Below are positions 21,259 through 31,844 of a stretch of 64,000 bases of DNA, piece after piece (positions within the stretch are counted from its first letter, which is position 1; every line of letters starts with the position of its first letter). The position numbers and the translations under genes were made by a program. The stretch is from Venturia oleaginea (taxonomy: Eukaryota; Ascomycota; Dothideomycetes; Venturiales; Venturiaceae), in assembly GCA_013176395.1 (NCBI GenBank), contig JABMLP010000035.1, forward strand, positions 1 through 64,000, read 5' to 3'. The notes below the pieces were generated by a model, which ran no database searches, had not been told where the DNA came from, and saw only the letters and a list, made by a program, of their open reading frames with translations.

Positions 21259-21609
21259 GCATTTGAAGCTTCCGTAGCGAGTTCGAAACGTAGTGAGGTC
21301 TTCAGAGTCCGGGTCCATCCGAATTCGATGGAAAGCTTGTCGGATATCTAGCTTTGTAAAGATCTTGGCCTTTGACAATCTAGCCATTGTCTCTGTGATG
21401 AGCGGAATAGGATATCGGTCTTTCTTTGTGAGCGTGTTGAGTCTGCGGTAATCAATACAGAAGCGGAACTTCTGCTTCTCCCCCTCGGGCGTGGGCTTCT
21501 TGACAATGAGCACAGGTGATGCAAATGGTGACGAGCTGGTCTCAATAAAGCCTGATTCCAAGTTCTTCAAGAGCCATTCTTTGATAAACTGTAGCTCATC
21601 CAAGGACAT
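21259..21609 (-). pseudogene. Gypsy-2 reverse transcriptase, N-terminal part
   Basis: RT fingers/palm start: [53 protein letters not shown], then [10 protein letters not shown], where the element is cut. The catalytic YxDD box would lie beyond the cut and is absent. Confidence 0.9.
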
Positions 21610-21675
21610 ATTTTAGAGTGGACAGAAACCGGGCGCAGCCTTTCCTTCATCCAACACAATAACGTGGTCAACGCC

Positions 21676-22956
21676 TTATCGGTGTTCTGCCAGTCGATTT
21701 GAGTCTGCTTCTGAGAAGCAGTCCTTGTATAGTATATGCTTATTAGGTAGCTTCTTCTCGATCATTGTCCTCATCTCCGGGGATTCGTCCTCTGGGAGTT
21801 CACCTTGCAGTGCTACTAGGGCGATTTTCAGCCGGTCATGGTGGTCCTCAGTGGAATCGATTCCTCGTTCCTTCCTGAGCTCACTCATCCTCTTTTCGAT
21901 TTCATACAAGGATATGGATCCAGCGGTGACTTCTTTGTCTTTTAAGTTCAAGCGGAAACCTGAAGAGTTGATCATACAGAGGTCAAGCTTCTTACCCGCA
22001 ATCTTTGAGCTATCGTGTCCGGAATCCAAGGCGTTGATATCTGTACCGGCTGCCTTTAATTGCTTATCCATGATGCGGTAGCCTCTTGCTTGCTCCCATT
22101 TCAGTGTCTGGTAATATCTGACCGGCAGGTCTTCTTGGTAGTTACCGAAATTGGAGAGGTCTGAACAACTACTATCAGTGTTGCTTTCCGAGTCTACAGA
22201 GACGTCTTCTTCTGAAGTGTCGATCGTATCATTCTCGCGTACCAGTGGCGTTGACTCCGCGTTTCTTACTATCGATGGCTCGAGTTCGTTAGATTGAGGT
22301 CGGGTCGATTTCGGCCGATTGAGCAGCTGTACGTTGTCCCGAAACCGTTTAGCCTGGTTGCCGGCTCTCCGAAGATCATCCTGTCTCATCCTCTTTTCTC
22401 TCTTGTCGATATTGTTCTGGATAGCCTCCGAATTAACCGTCACTTTCCTATCCTCCTCCACCATCACTACCTTCTGTATCGGTGTCTCTCTCTTTCGGCC
22501 ATCCTTCCAGATAATGCGCTGCATATCGGGATCCGGTACGACCTTGTTATGAGCCATCCACGTCCTTCCCAGAATTACATCGTGGTGTCCTAATGTTACT
22601 TCCAGGAAAGGAACGTTGTACTCCTGCCTTCCGTCGATTTCCATGTGCAACAGCGTTGCATGCGATATTGCCTCCTCCTGATTTCCTTTGTAACCGGTCG
22701 CCGTAGCTTGTGTCTCGAGGGCTCGTCGATCCACGTTTGGGAGTAGGTGTTGCAGCTTCTGTGCGCATCGTCGGTTAATGAAGGCATAACCGTTTGCTCC
22801 TGTGTCAAGAAGAGCTCGGGATCGGACACCCATGCCGTTGAAGTAGAGGATAACATCGAAAGTGAAAGCGTTGCCGCCGAACAACTTAAGAGATGAGACA
22901 TTGAAGTTTTGCACCTGATATCGGAAAGAATGATCTCGATTGCTAGGACCTGGCAT
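21676..22956 (-). pseudogene. Gypsy-2 protease region
   Basis: A frame of 426 codons. A retropepsin-like site LLDTGANGYAF lies near residue 55 with the second conserved block HDVILGRTWM near 130. The rest is a long charged linker rich in Glu/Arg/Ser leading toward RT; the frame ends before RT, which lies in another frame, so at least one indel or stop separates them. The start near 22956 (MPGPSNRDHSF) may be artificial because the polyprotein probably continued from gag. Confidence 0.75.
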
Positions 22957-23034
22957 GGTGACTTTTACCAGGTCTATGCTTTTGGGTGTTCTGACTCAAT
23001 CCCGCCACCGCCATCCATTACGGAGATGGAGGCC

Positions 23035-23100
23035 TCTAGGCAGTCCTTCATGTAATGTCCCTCCTTACACTTGAAACACTTGCGCTCCTGAGCCAACTGG
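23035..23100 (-). pseudogene. Gypsy-2 zinc knuckle remnant
   Basis: Translation on the minus strand gives CFKCKEGHYMKDC, a CCHC knuckle (C-x2-C-x4-H-x4-C) typical of nucleocapsid. It lies between gag and protease and is separated from both by stops or frame changes. Confidence 0.8.
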
Positions 23101-23323
23101 ACCGCCTGATCAATGTTTAATCCTACGTCCTTGTAGCGATTGAATGCTGCGCGTGCTTTTTTGGGGTCTCGCTCCCGTCGGCCTCCACCTAATCCATTGT
23201 TTCCACCACCGCTGGACTGCCCTTGAGGCGTGCTCGTACCTGCATCGAGGAGTTCTGTCGGTTGCCGTTCGAGTTGCTGTTCTTCTTGGCCGTAGTTGCA
23301 GCGTCGAGAGCCTTGCGCTCTTC

Positions 23324-24412
23324 TTATGTCTGGATGTAGGTTCGGGAAAGGTTGGATGCCTTAAAGCACAGCTTCTCGTAGGTCAGATCTGGGTCGCCGG
23401 CTTCTCCTGCTGTACCTTCCTTGAAGCGGGTATACAGCTTCTCGTGGATATCCTCCTTCCAATCGTCCTTGTCTACCTTGCACTGCATCGCAAGGGTCTC
23501 AAATTGATTCTTGAAGTTCAGGAAGTCGGTGTAGGGCTTCATAGTCAGCGACTTGTACGCCTTCTTTGCGTTCTGCTTCTCAAACGGGTCTGCAAATCGC
23601 TCAGTGGTAACCTTCCATACCTTGTCCATTGTACGGTCGGCCGCATTGATGAGTAGTAGGGCGTCTTTTGCATTAGGTCCCTTTACAAGGTTCATAAAGT
23701 AGGCAACAGACATCTCGTCGTCGTAGCCCTCTGCCTTCAGCTTGTTTTCCATTGCATTGCGCCAATGCTTGTACTCCGTGGGAGTGTATTTGTCAGTCAA
23801 CAGGTCAGGGTGTGGAAGTTTGATCTTCGAAAAGCCGCCTTCCGATCGAGAACCAAATCCGGACAAGTCGTCACCCGATATGAGGTTCTGTCGCAAACTC
23901 TGTCGGGTCGCATTGTATTTGATATTAAGAGCTTCATACTTGTCGAATATCGCCGCACAAGCTTCCTTTTCTTTTGCTAGTGCTTCCTCCGCACTGTTAA
24001 GCATAGCCGTCTGTAGGCGGAGCTCATGAGACTTGCTTTCGATCGTAGCATCTCTTGCCTTTAGGAGTTCTCCTCCTTTCGCTGCTAACCTATCCGTCAG
24101 GTCTAGGCAGATCTCTAGCTGCTGTTGTTTGATATTGCTGCTATGTATCCATCGAAGAATTTCTTTAACCATCTGTGGCTTCAACTGGTCGTCATTAATA
24201 GCAGCCGCAATCGTTGCTTCGCTTGCTAGCCAACCCGTAGTCGCGTCCGCCCAGGGTACTACAAGTATCAGGTCGTCGGTGTCTTCCTTCCTGCTGTGAG
24301 CGATGCGGGTAGCCTTATCGGCATTGTATTCTGGAGCCTGGAGGTTCAACTCGGTGAAGTCCTCTCGGAGCTGGGTCATAGGCGTGTCGCCACTGTAGCG
24401 GAACGGCGCCAT
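23324..24412 (-). pseudogene. Gypsy-2 Gag capsid part
   Basis: About 362 codons from ATG 24412 (MAPFRYSGDTPMTQL). Retrotransposon gag region: KIKLPHPDLLTDKYTPTEY, WRNAMENKLKAEGYDDE, then FLNFKNQFETLAMQ. It ends at TAA (SRTYIQT-stop), after which the same frame goes on with EERKALDAATTAKKN, so the stop is probably a decay product (CAA to TAA). Confidence 0.8.
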
Positions 24413-24504
24413 CTCAAATCGTACTTTTTTGGGAGTAACTGTGTCGTTTCGGTCGTGAAACGGATCGGTGCCTCGTTTCGGAAGCAATGGTCGGCTTCGA
24501 ATCA

Positions 24505-24650
24505 GTGAGCAATGGTCGGTTCAAAGAAAAAAGGTTGTGAGACTGGTCGGTGTCTCTGGTCAGGTTGGTATCGTGTGTTGAGCAATGGTCGGCTCAAAGA
24601 AGGTCGCGAGACTGGTCGGTGTCTGGTCAGGTCGGGGTCGGTTTTGACTG
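24505..24650. repeat. Imperfect direct repeats in the Gypsy-2 leader
   Basis: Two diverged copies of about 75 bases beginning GAGCAATGGTCGG (about 24507 and 24580), each containing GAGACTGGTCGGTGTC and a GGTCAGGT(T/C)GG block. They lie between LTR and gag. Confidence 0.75.
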
Positions 24651-24716
24651 CTTATTGTCGTAAACAATCTGGAACTATTTGTCGCTGTTCTAAGTGTGAG
24701 GGTTGATCTGATATAA

Positions 24717-24896
24717 TGTCACGGCGAGCATTGAACCAGACAGAATGAACTAAGATTCCATTTACTCAGTGTGATGAGAGAATATCAGATAGAGAGTAAG
24801 TAACTACGGGGCGCGCGAGTTGATGTTCCTCTCGCCACAGTGTGGCTGCGAAACGTTGTCATGTGACAAAGATAGCCACCATGCCATGCCGTCACA
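24717..24896 (-). repeat. 5' LTR of Gypsy-2
   Basis: 180 bases. Minus strand TGTGACGGCATGG to CTCGCCGTGACA. The ends resemble LTR A (TGTGACGG..CCGTGACA), suggesting a related family. The gag leader follows directly. Confidence 0.75.
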
Positions 24897-24974
24897 TATA
24901 TCAAGTTAATAGCTTTAGCGTTGTAATGCTATCGAGAGGATATCTCTATTAGAAATAATATGGCAGTAGCCTTA

Positions 24975-25150
24975 TATTACGAGACGGTAGCTGGAAAGAC
25001 GCAGCATACTCGTAGCCAAAGATTGTTTAGATTCAGTTAAGGAGTAAAGGTATCTACAAACAGAGAACCTCAATGAGGTTCTGTCTCTATACTAGGCTCA
25101 ATCAGGCTTAGGCTCTTAGCCTATACCAACCATGGGCCATGCCCATAATA
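24975..25150 (-). repeat. Solo LTR of the Gypsy-1 family
   Basis: Matches the Gypsy-1 LTR with three substitutions (G/A near the end, T/G at the palindrome edge, C/T at the start). CTTA(T) flanks both sides (24971-24975 and 25151-25155), so it is a target-flanked solo LTR. This copy is older than Gypsy-1. Confidence 0.92.
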
Positions 25151-25166
25151 CTTATTACATATACTA

Positions 25167-26228
25167 ACGTATTCCACCACCCGAACCGCCACACCACCCA
25201 ATCCGCCAAAATATGCCAAGAGTACCACTTCCCCCATTATCTAATTATGTCTCAACAACACAACTCGTTATTACTTGAACAAGAAGGGAGACTTCAGCTT
25301 GCTCTCCAAGCCCTCCAAGTCGGCCAATTCCGAAGCCGACGGGCTGCTGCGCGCGTCTTTAACGTTAAACACCAGAACCTCTCTGATCGCGCCCGAGGAG
25401 TCCCATTTATCCTCGTGAAACAACCAAACGGTTGGAAACTTACCCTTACCAAGGAGCAAACGCTTATCCAATATATTCTCGACCTCAATTCGCGAGGATT
25501 TGCGCCCCGGCTGTGTGAGGTGGTAGATATGGCGGATGAACTGTTGGGTATACGCGGTGGAGAGCCAGTAGGCGAAAATTGAGCTGAGAGTTTCGTAACG
25601 CGCTCAGATGAGCTCAAGATAGCCTTCAATCGACGGCTAGGTACCCCGCCAGAACCCCGTCTCCTAGAAACGCCGTGGCAGTCAAAGACTCCAAGCAATA
25701 CTCATGAACTTGGATACCAATCCAAGCTCGTAAGGGAGCCTTTTACTCGGTCACCAGTTACTACCCAGGCAGGCTGTTCCCAGCTTGTTAAAGGCGCTGA
25801 ATTGATGCTACACCAGAACGCTCTACTCATTGCACGAAACCACGAGCTTGAAGAGCAATTGGCAGTAATGACGAAGCGAAAACGGGGTAAAAGAAAGCGG
25901 ATCCAGCAAGTTGGTACTATGGAGTATGGGACTGCAGCAGCGCGGGTAGCTGCTGAGGCGTCTGTTGCGCCTCAGGGACCAAAGAATGCTCGTAGTAGTA
26001 GTGGTCAAGAAACAGCCCGACCAACTCAAAGGCGCTGTGAGAACTGCGGCGCGACTAGGCACAATGCGCGAACGTGTAAAAAGGATATCGAGATATCTTC
26101 TGAATCAGATAGCAGCACGACAGACTTGGAATCTATTGTTGATAGCGATAGAATTGAAGAGTCGTAAGATGAGTTGGTCGTGCCAAGAGACTTTGGGATG
26201 GTGTGGCGGTTCGGGTGGTGGAATACGT
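25167..26228 (+). mobile_element. Fot-like transposon copy B, internally deleted
   Basis: Terminal inverted repeats ACGTATTCCACCACCCGAA and its complement at 25167 and 26228. TA precedes the left end; the right end abuts copy A. The transposase frame inside lacks the whole catalytic core (see 25247-26167). Confidence 0.9.
25247..26167 (+). pseudogene. Deleted transposase: HTH fused to the C-terminal zinc knuckle
   Basis: ATG 25247 (MSQQHNSLLLEQEGRLQLA) opens the psq-type helix-turn-helix region (SRRAAARVFNVKHQNLSDRA) and the second DNA-binding part (LNSRGFAPRLCEVVDMADEL). A TGA at 25580-25582 replaces the tryptophan of copy A (NWAERF). The same frame then passes straight from IAFNRR to LGTPPEPRLLETPWQSK, skipping about 250 residues of DDE core present in copy A. 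It ends with a coiled stretch (ARNHELEEQLAVMTKRKRG) and a CENCGATRHNARTC knuckle. The deletion is in frame, so before the TGA arose this was a DNA-binding protein without nuclease. Confidence 0.85.
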
Positions 26229-26231
26229 TTA

Positions 26232-28085
26232 ACGTATTCCACCATCGAGCGGGTCAAAAAGACTTGGCACGACCAACTTATGTTACGACTCTTCAATTTA
26301 ATCGCTATCAACAATAGATTCTAAGTCCGTCGTGCTGCTATCTGATTCAGAAGATATCTTGATATCTTTTTTACCAGTTCGCGCATTATGCCCAGCTGCG
26401 CCGCAGTTCCTACAGCGCCGTTGAATTGGTCGGGCTGTTTCTTGACCACCACTACCACGAGCCTTCTTCGATCCCTGAGGCGCTACAGACGCCTCTGCAG
26501 CTACCTGCGCTGCTGCAGTCCCATACTCAATAGTACCACCTTGCTGGATCCACTTCCTTTTGCGCGATTTTCGCTTCGTCATTACTGCTAATTGCTCTTC
26601 AAGCTCGCGGTTACGCGCAACAAGCAGAGCGTTTTGGTGTAGCATCAATTCAGCGCCCTTAACAAGCTGGGAAAAGCCTGCCTGCGCAGTAACTGGTGAC
26701 CGAGTAAAAGACTCGCTTACGAGCTTGGATTGGGATCCAAATTCATAAGTATTACTTGGAGTCTTGGACTGCCACGGCGTTTCTGGGAGATGGGTTTCTG
26801 GCGGGGTTCGTAGCCGTACTTCAAGGCGATCCAACACCACCTGCGCGTCGATAGGGACTAGCCCTACTGCCTCAAAGGCCTTTTGACAGTTCTCTTTCGT
26901 AAACACGTCGAAAAACGCGTCTTTGAAGGCAGGGAGAAAGCCTTCCTTGTTGATATGGTACACGCGTCGGCGTGCCAAGTCCCGGACGCGTTGGGAGTAC
27001 TTGCGCTTCAACGGCGAGAAGCAGACCACGTCAAGGGGCTGGAGTATATGCGACGAGTGCGATGGCATGCAGAGGGTTATAATCTTGTTTTCGAGGCAGT
27101 AGTCCTTGAAATCCTGGCTGAGATGGCTCTCATGGCCGTGCAAAATAAGCAGCCTGTATACCCCCACCTGCCGCGCCTTTGTATACGCGTTAAAGTGCTT
27201 CAACCACTCAAGACCAAGCGCGTTATTTGTCCAGCCGTTCTCAGAGACCGAGAGCTTCCAATTCCGTGGTATATCTGCCTCCTCATACCACGCAGAGATA
27301 TGAACGCGTCCTTTGTAGATAATGAAGGGCGGGGTCGCATACCCGGCGGCGCAGATGCTCTGGATAACTGTAACCCACTCGCGATCGCCTGGCTGGATTA
27401 AATTAGGCCGTGTACGTCTTTCGGAAGCTGTGACGACCTTCATTGACCCAATAACGCCCATCTGGAAGCCAATCTCGTCAAAGTTGTGCATATCCTCGTC
27501 GTGGATACCGTACTTTGCCTTGGTGTCTGTAACGAGCTTGAACCACGCGCCAATAATCTCTGGATCTTCCTGTAGTATCCTCTGCCTATCCTTAGCTCGA
27601 TTGAAGGCCATCTTGAGCTCATCTGAGCGCGTTATGAACCTCTCAGCCCAGTTTTTCCCTACTGGCTATCCACCGCGTACACCCAGTAGTTTATCCGCCA
27701 TATCTGCTACCTCACACAGCCGGGGCGCGAATCCTCGCGAATCGAGGTCGAGGATGTATTGGACAATTGTCTGCTCTTCAGTCGTAGTGAGCTTGTGTCG
27801 GGCGTTGCGAGTATCTAGGCGATACGTAATTCCGTTATATCGCCTAGTTAATGTTGAAGGAGGTATATCAAACGCCTCAGCAGCGCGCCGGAGGCTTCGG
27901 AATTGGTGGTTATTGTAGGCAGAAAGGGCAAGCTGGATTCTGCCTTCTCTGTCAGATGATTGCGCGTTTTATTGTTGAGACATGTTGTGTTGATAAGGGA
28001 GCAGCTGGTCTTGGCATAAACTGACCTGACCCGCTCGATGGGTTGACCCGCTCGATGGGTTGACCCACTCGATGGTGGAATACGT
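26232..28085 (-). mobile_element. Fot-like transposon copy A
   Basis: Inverted ends ACGTATTCCACCATCGAGCG at 26232 and its complement ending 28085, flanked by TA on both sides (26230-26231 and 28086-28087). The right end carries three tandem copies of a unit containing TTGACCCGCTCGATGG; the left end carries one. It adjoins copy B with a single extra T between them. Confidence 0.92.
26298..27983 (-). pseudogene. Fot-like transposase, copy A, with mutated active site
   Basis: The frame begins ATG 27983 (MSQQ), meets TAA at codon 5 and TAG at about 27668 (GG-stop-PVGKNW), then is open for 437 codons from about 27611 to 26298. The DDE-1 domain shows NFDEIGFQMG, LILHGHESH and ILQPLDVVCF. The second catalytic residue is histidine (codon 27138-27140) where copy C has aspartate. 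The C-terminal knuckle CRNCGAAGHNARTG has lost its last cysteine. The copy therefore looks inactive in three independent ways. Confidence 0.85.
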
Positions 28086-28835
28086 TATAACTTATTCTTA
28101 CTCTAGAAAAGCTAAACTAAGAAGCTTAAGAATCTCCTTAAATATATTCTCTTCTCGAAATTCTAATCGGATCTATGGTCGTTGAGATATCGAGAAAAGA
28201 GAGGTAAGATTTACCTCGGTGCCTAGGGCAGACACCTCCTGGAGGTAAACCATCGCTTGCCAGTTTATTCATCTCATCTCGGACTCGGTTACGGAGATGA
28301 GGAGCTGACAATCTCGTGTTTTTTTAACTTCCTCATGCCTCATCAATACTTCGACAGCTCCGATGTTGAAGCTCAGCATCCAGCTGTTTGTCTTACCAAT
28401 TCTTTGTTTCTGCGCGTAGCATCACTAGGCCTCTGTGAGGAGTCTGCCAGGAGACTGGCATTTCGGTTAACTGGCAACTAACTCTGTCGACTTCGAGAAG
28501 TAATGAAAAGCAATACTGGCTGCTGCAGTGGAACAGGGAGGCTTCGATCGTACTCAAGTTCAAGATGAATTCTCCTGAGAGAAATGACATCCTTCAATAC
28601 ACCGTCAGCCCATCCATAGATCTTCGAGGTTCTCACGATCGTTCATGCTTAACTAAGATAAACCCGTTTATGTTTTATTAGGCTAACGAACGACAGACGA
28701 AGCACAAATCTATACCATACAGTCTTCCACTTCACCATTGCTATCATGCTCTGAGAGCAAGAGACTCCAACTGTCTACGACGACACCGACCAATCGACGA
28801 CCCATGGTAGTGTTTCAATTCTCGTCATTGAAGTA
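28086..28835. other. Gene-free stretch
   Basis: No gene recognised. A short imperfect inverted motif (TTTACCTC near 28209 and GAGGTAAA near 28241) is present. Confidence 0.4.
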
Positions 28836-29477
28836 TCATACGTCAATTTTGTGTCCCGCACCCCTGTGCGAAGGTCCAGAATATTTTGTTTCCAACAAAC
28901 CTCCAGGACCACCCTTTTGATTTCCTTTACCGCTGGGAGGGTTCGACTTCCCGTTGACCAACCCAGTCTTCTCAGGGCCGGAGAAGCGACGATACTTTTG
29001 TCCTTCTCCAGGAGACGGGTCGGAGCGGCGTTGAACAGACTCCGGTATATCATCTTCCAAATGTCCTGCGCCTCGAGGAGGTAGACCGGAGGGACGTTGA
29101 ACAAACTCTGTTATGTCATCTTGTAAATGACCTGCGCCTCGAGGAGATGGCCCGGACGGTCGCTCACCGAATTCCAATTCCTCGTTAGGGAATTTTCCTG
29201 CACCTTCTCCAGATGGATCAGGTTGTGGTTCGAGGATCTCCGAGTGGTCGTCCTTGAACTGTCCTCTGCCACTAGTAGGTGGACCAGGCCATCGTTGAAC
29301 AACATCAATGCCACCGAGAGAAGAACCCCCATAAAATGTCAGTGGTGTTGACGATACCTAGATACTTTTTTACATACCCTCAACGACGTCAACAGTTTCG
29401 TGTGGTTGAGAAGGTTTGTTTTGCGCTGCGAGAATTTGACTCGCCAGGATGAAGTAAAGAGTGCTGAGAACCCTCAT
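28836..29477 (-). pseudogene. Secreted proline/glycine-rich repeat protein, splice site damaged
   Basis: ATG 29477 gives a signal peptide (MRVLSTLYFILASQILAAQ). Exon 1 (29378-29477) ends in a good donor GTATGT. Exon 2 (28836-29314) encodes imperfect repeats of about 22 residues around the pattern VQRPSG(L/P)PPRGAGHLEDD. Phases fit only if a 63-nt intron (29315-29377) ends at 29315, but its last two bases are CG instead of AG; a CTGAC branch site and pyrimidine tract precede it correctly. With that splice the product is 192 residues. No other acceptor keeps the repeat frame. Function unknown; repeat-rich small secreted proteins are common in fungi. Confidence 0.55.
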
Positions 29478-31499
29478 TTTAAATACGTTGTTCGAATTTA
29501 AAGAAGTGTAGTAGACGGTCTGCTGGTGTTGGATCAAAAGTCGGGTGGTTGAATCCCTATAAAGCATTTCAAGCCTGGTCTCGGCGCCCCTTTGGGCCCT
29601 ACTAATATTGTGGCGTGATGTTCCGACCCTTTATTAGATATCGGTCACAGCTCACTCTTCCTATTCGAGTATCATCTGGACCTGGACTGGTGTCCTGATC
29701 GGGATATGTGTGAGTGGAAGCAAGCTCGCCATTGGTGCCCACCAGCTGCTGAGGCGAAATCATCTCCTCGACAGGTCCCAAAGCTCCTGGCCGACGGCAA
29801 AAATATACCATATGTACTGTGGTTCGGTTTTCCACGAGACCAGGACAAGGTTTAACATAACAACGTCGGTCTCTTCTTTCTGCGTAAGAACAGACGCCGA
29901 ACCAGCGCATACAGGCAAGGCGAACTAGGCCGGCTTTGAATATTCCCGACGGCCTGTTGAGATACCATGTTTGTACTGTTCTCACGGCCCGTCCGATTCT
30001 CGCACACCTGACATGGTTATTGAGATCTGGCATCAATATCTAGTCACAGCTTCAAGCCTTTGAAGGGCATTACTGTGTACGACTGCAGAGATAAGACCAA
30101 TTCATCCACACAGTCGGGACTTGTTCGTATACCATTTAGATATTCGCAAGCTCAACGCACAACAGAATATCGAACTGTACTTTCGTCAAATTAACGACAC
30201 TATAAGGAAAGGAAAATTGAACTCGGCCTTCGAAAGCTCCGATAAATTTCATCGAGCATTTCACCTTTCCAGTTGTTCACGGCTTTGGAACTGCCCTACC
30301 GAGATCAGTGGCAGCGCTTTCGATTTTCCTCTTTTACGAACTGGATAGTGATCCTCGATCTTCGAAATGCATCAAGTTTTGTCTCCGACTGAAGGATACA
30401 CCTACCGAAAATACGACTGAAGCAGAACGATGGTCTACAGTCTAATCGAAATGGTGTATGTCTCGTATTGCGATGCAGCTGTGGAAACCCGAACTCATGA
30501 AACATTGTGGTCTGATGCCAGAAAAATTTCCAGCGCTCCAGCTGCTGATCCCTAGCGCGGGTGTTTTTTCTGTGAAGCGTGGATCGGACAAGAAGGATCT
30601 ACTATGTATTGATGTTTTCTTGGCAACAGATCACAGTATGGTACTTGGTGACTTGAACACTGATAGCGGAATCCTTGAATTTCTGTCTATGCTCAAACCT
30701 ATGCCGGCGAGTAGCGGTATTGCCCGAAGAACTGTAGTAGTACGCTTAAATTGAGAACAATATTCACAGTAGGATACTGTTAGATCCGACGCAAGAGCCA
30801 CGGCAAGGGTGCCAGTCGACGTTACATTCCCCAGGTACCATAGTAAAAAAGGGTCTGATACCGCGGCAATACTGCATGATCTACAGCAGGATGTTTCTGC
30901 GGCGACTCCCACTCCCCACTAAGTGCCTGGAACGAACCCTGGGCCGGCCCTTGATAGGGCAAGGGCCTGATTATGATAACAATAATGGGATGACAGCGCC
31001 ACGAAGGCTTCTTGCTCAAATTAGATCCGGCTAAGAACAATGTTGCCAAGAGATGCAGCAGCTACGAGCAAGGTTCTACAATGTGTCTCTTATCACAAGG
31101 TTGTAGAGATCATATGGAAGCGGGCAGTGTGTTCGATAACAAGACTCGGAAACTTGACCTTGAAGCGAGATCAGAGGATAGTATAACTTGCGGTAAACTG
31201 AAAAGCGGTATAACAAGAGTTCGGATAATTCCGAACAAGGTTCTGGATGCGTTGTTCAAAAGAGCAAGTAACCACAACATCGAGCTGCTTCAGTATAAGA
31301 TTCTTTCTCCGGAACCTTCTTCGCATGAGGTAACACGCCGAGGCTATTGTATGGGTCGAATTCGGTGCTGTTCTTGCAGTAAATAGCCAAGTCTAGCAAT
31401 AGATAGCCATGGATGTCCTAGAATAGAGAAGGTGGCATTTTGAACTTCACGGTTGGGTCTAGAGTAGACACGCCGCCCAAAGTGATCTGCATCTGTGAT
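29478..31499. other. Stretch with no recognised gene
   Basis: ORFs of 60-145 codons occur on both strands (for example 30458-30754 plus and 29602-30036 minus). I recognise no family, no repeated introns and no coherent chain of frames. It may hold further gene relics like the one at 31500. Confidence 0.4.
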
Positions 31500-31733
31500 G
31501 TAAAGGTAGGAGGGATCTTTGTAGTCGATGCAGCGCGAGGTAGTGAATGAGCCATCTGCCTCCATGACCATATCTCTAGGCACACCCGCCTCTCGGTCCG
31601 GACAGTCCATGTTCTGCATGAAGTGCTTGAGCAGTAATCCCTTTTTGTTTGTTAATGCGATAAAGGCATGGGTGAAAGCCGGTCTACGTTTTCCGGACCA
31701 TAACTCTTGTGCAAGTGCGTTTAAGAAACCGGC
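31500..31733 (-). pseudogene. Sirtuin (Hst2-like) fragment, decayed
   Basis: Sirtuins are NAD-dependent protein deacetylases. The minus frame after a TGA at 31734-31736 reads FLNALAQELWSGKRRPAF, THAFIALTNKKGLLLKHF, MQNMDCPDREAGVP and EADGSFTTSRCIDYK. This follows the family block with LAxEL, KGLLL, TQNID, AGVP, EAHGSF and CxxC. Key residues have changed: the TQNID threonine is Met, the catalytic His of EAHGSF is Asp and the second zinc Cys (CIDCK) is Tyr. The frame runs on to 31344 without further sirtuin resemblance. The Rossmann start and the zinc-binding second half are absent. Confidence 0.8.
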
Positions 31734-31844
31734 TCAATTCACGGGTAGGCCTCACTAATGGCGCCAAGACGCTGTCTGATATGTGAATTAAGTAATCAAT
31801 CTACTAGTAGAAAAGTTCCCTTCTGGTATTGCGCTGGCGGAAAA

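Larger units (their letters stand above)
21259..24896 (-). mobile_element. Gypsy-2: truncated, decayed LTR retrotransposon
   Basis: Minus-strand element: 5' LTR 24717-24896, leader with direct repeats, gag 23324-24412, a zinc-knuckle remnant near 23040-23090, protease 21676-22956, and the start of RT at 21259-21609. Gypsy-1 cuts the RT right after YGSFKC, and the rest of pol and the 3' LTR are not found on the other side of Gypsy-1. Stops and shifts separate the parts. Confidence 0.85.

Noticed and set aside
29602..30036. 144-codon minus-strand ORF
   Set aside because: No recognised domain, no signal peptide, arginine/proline-rich composition typical of chance frames, and its first codon is TTG rather than ATG.
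30458..31386. Two plus-strand ORFs of about 100-125 codons
   Set aside because: They do not connect through plausible introns and resemble no family I know; kept only as part of an unassigned stretch.
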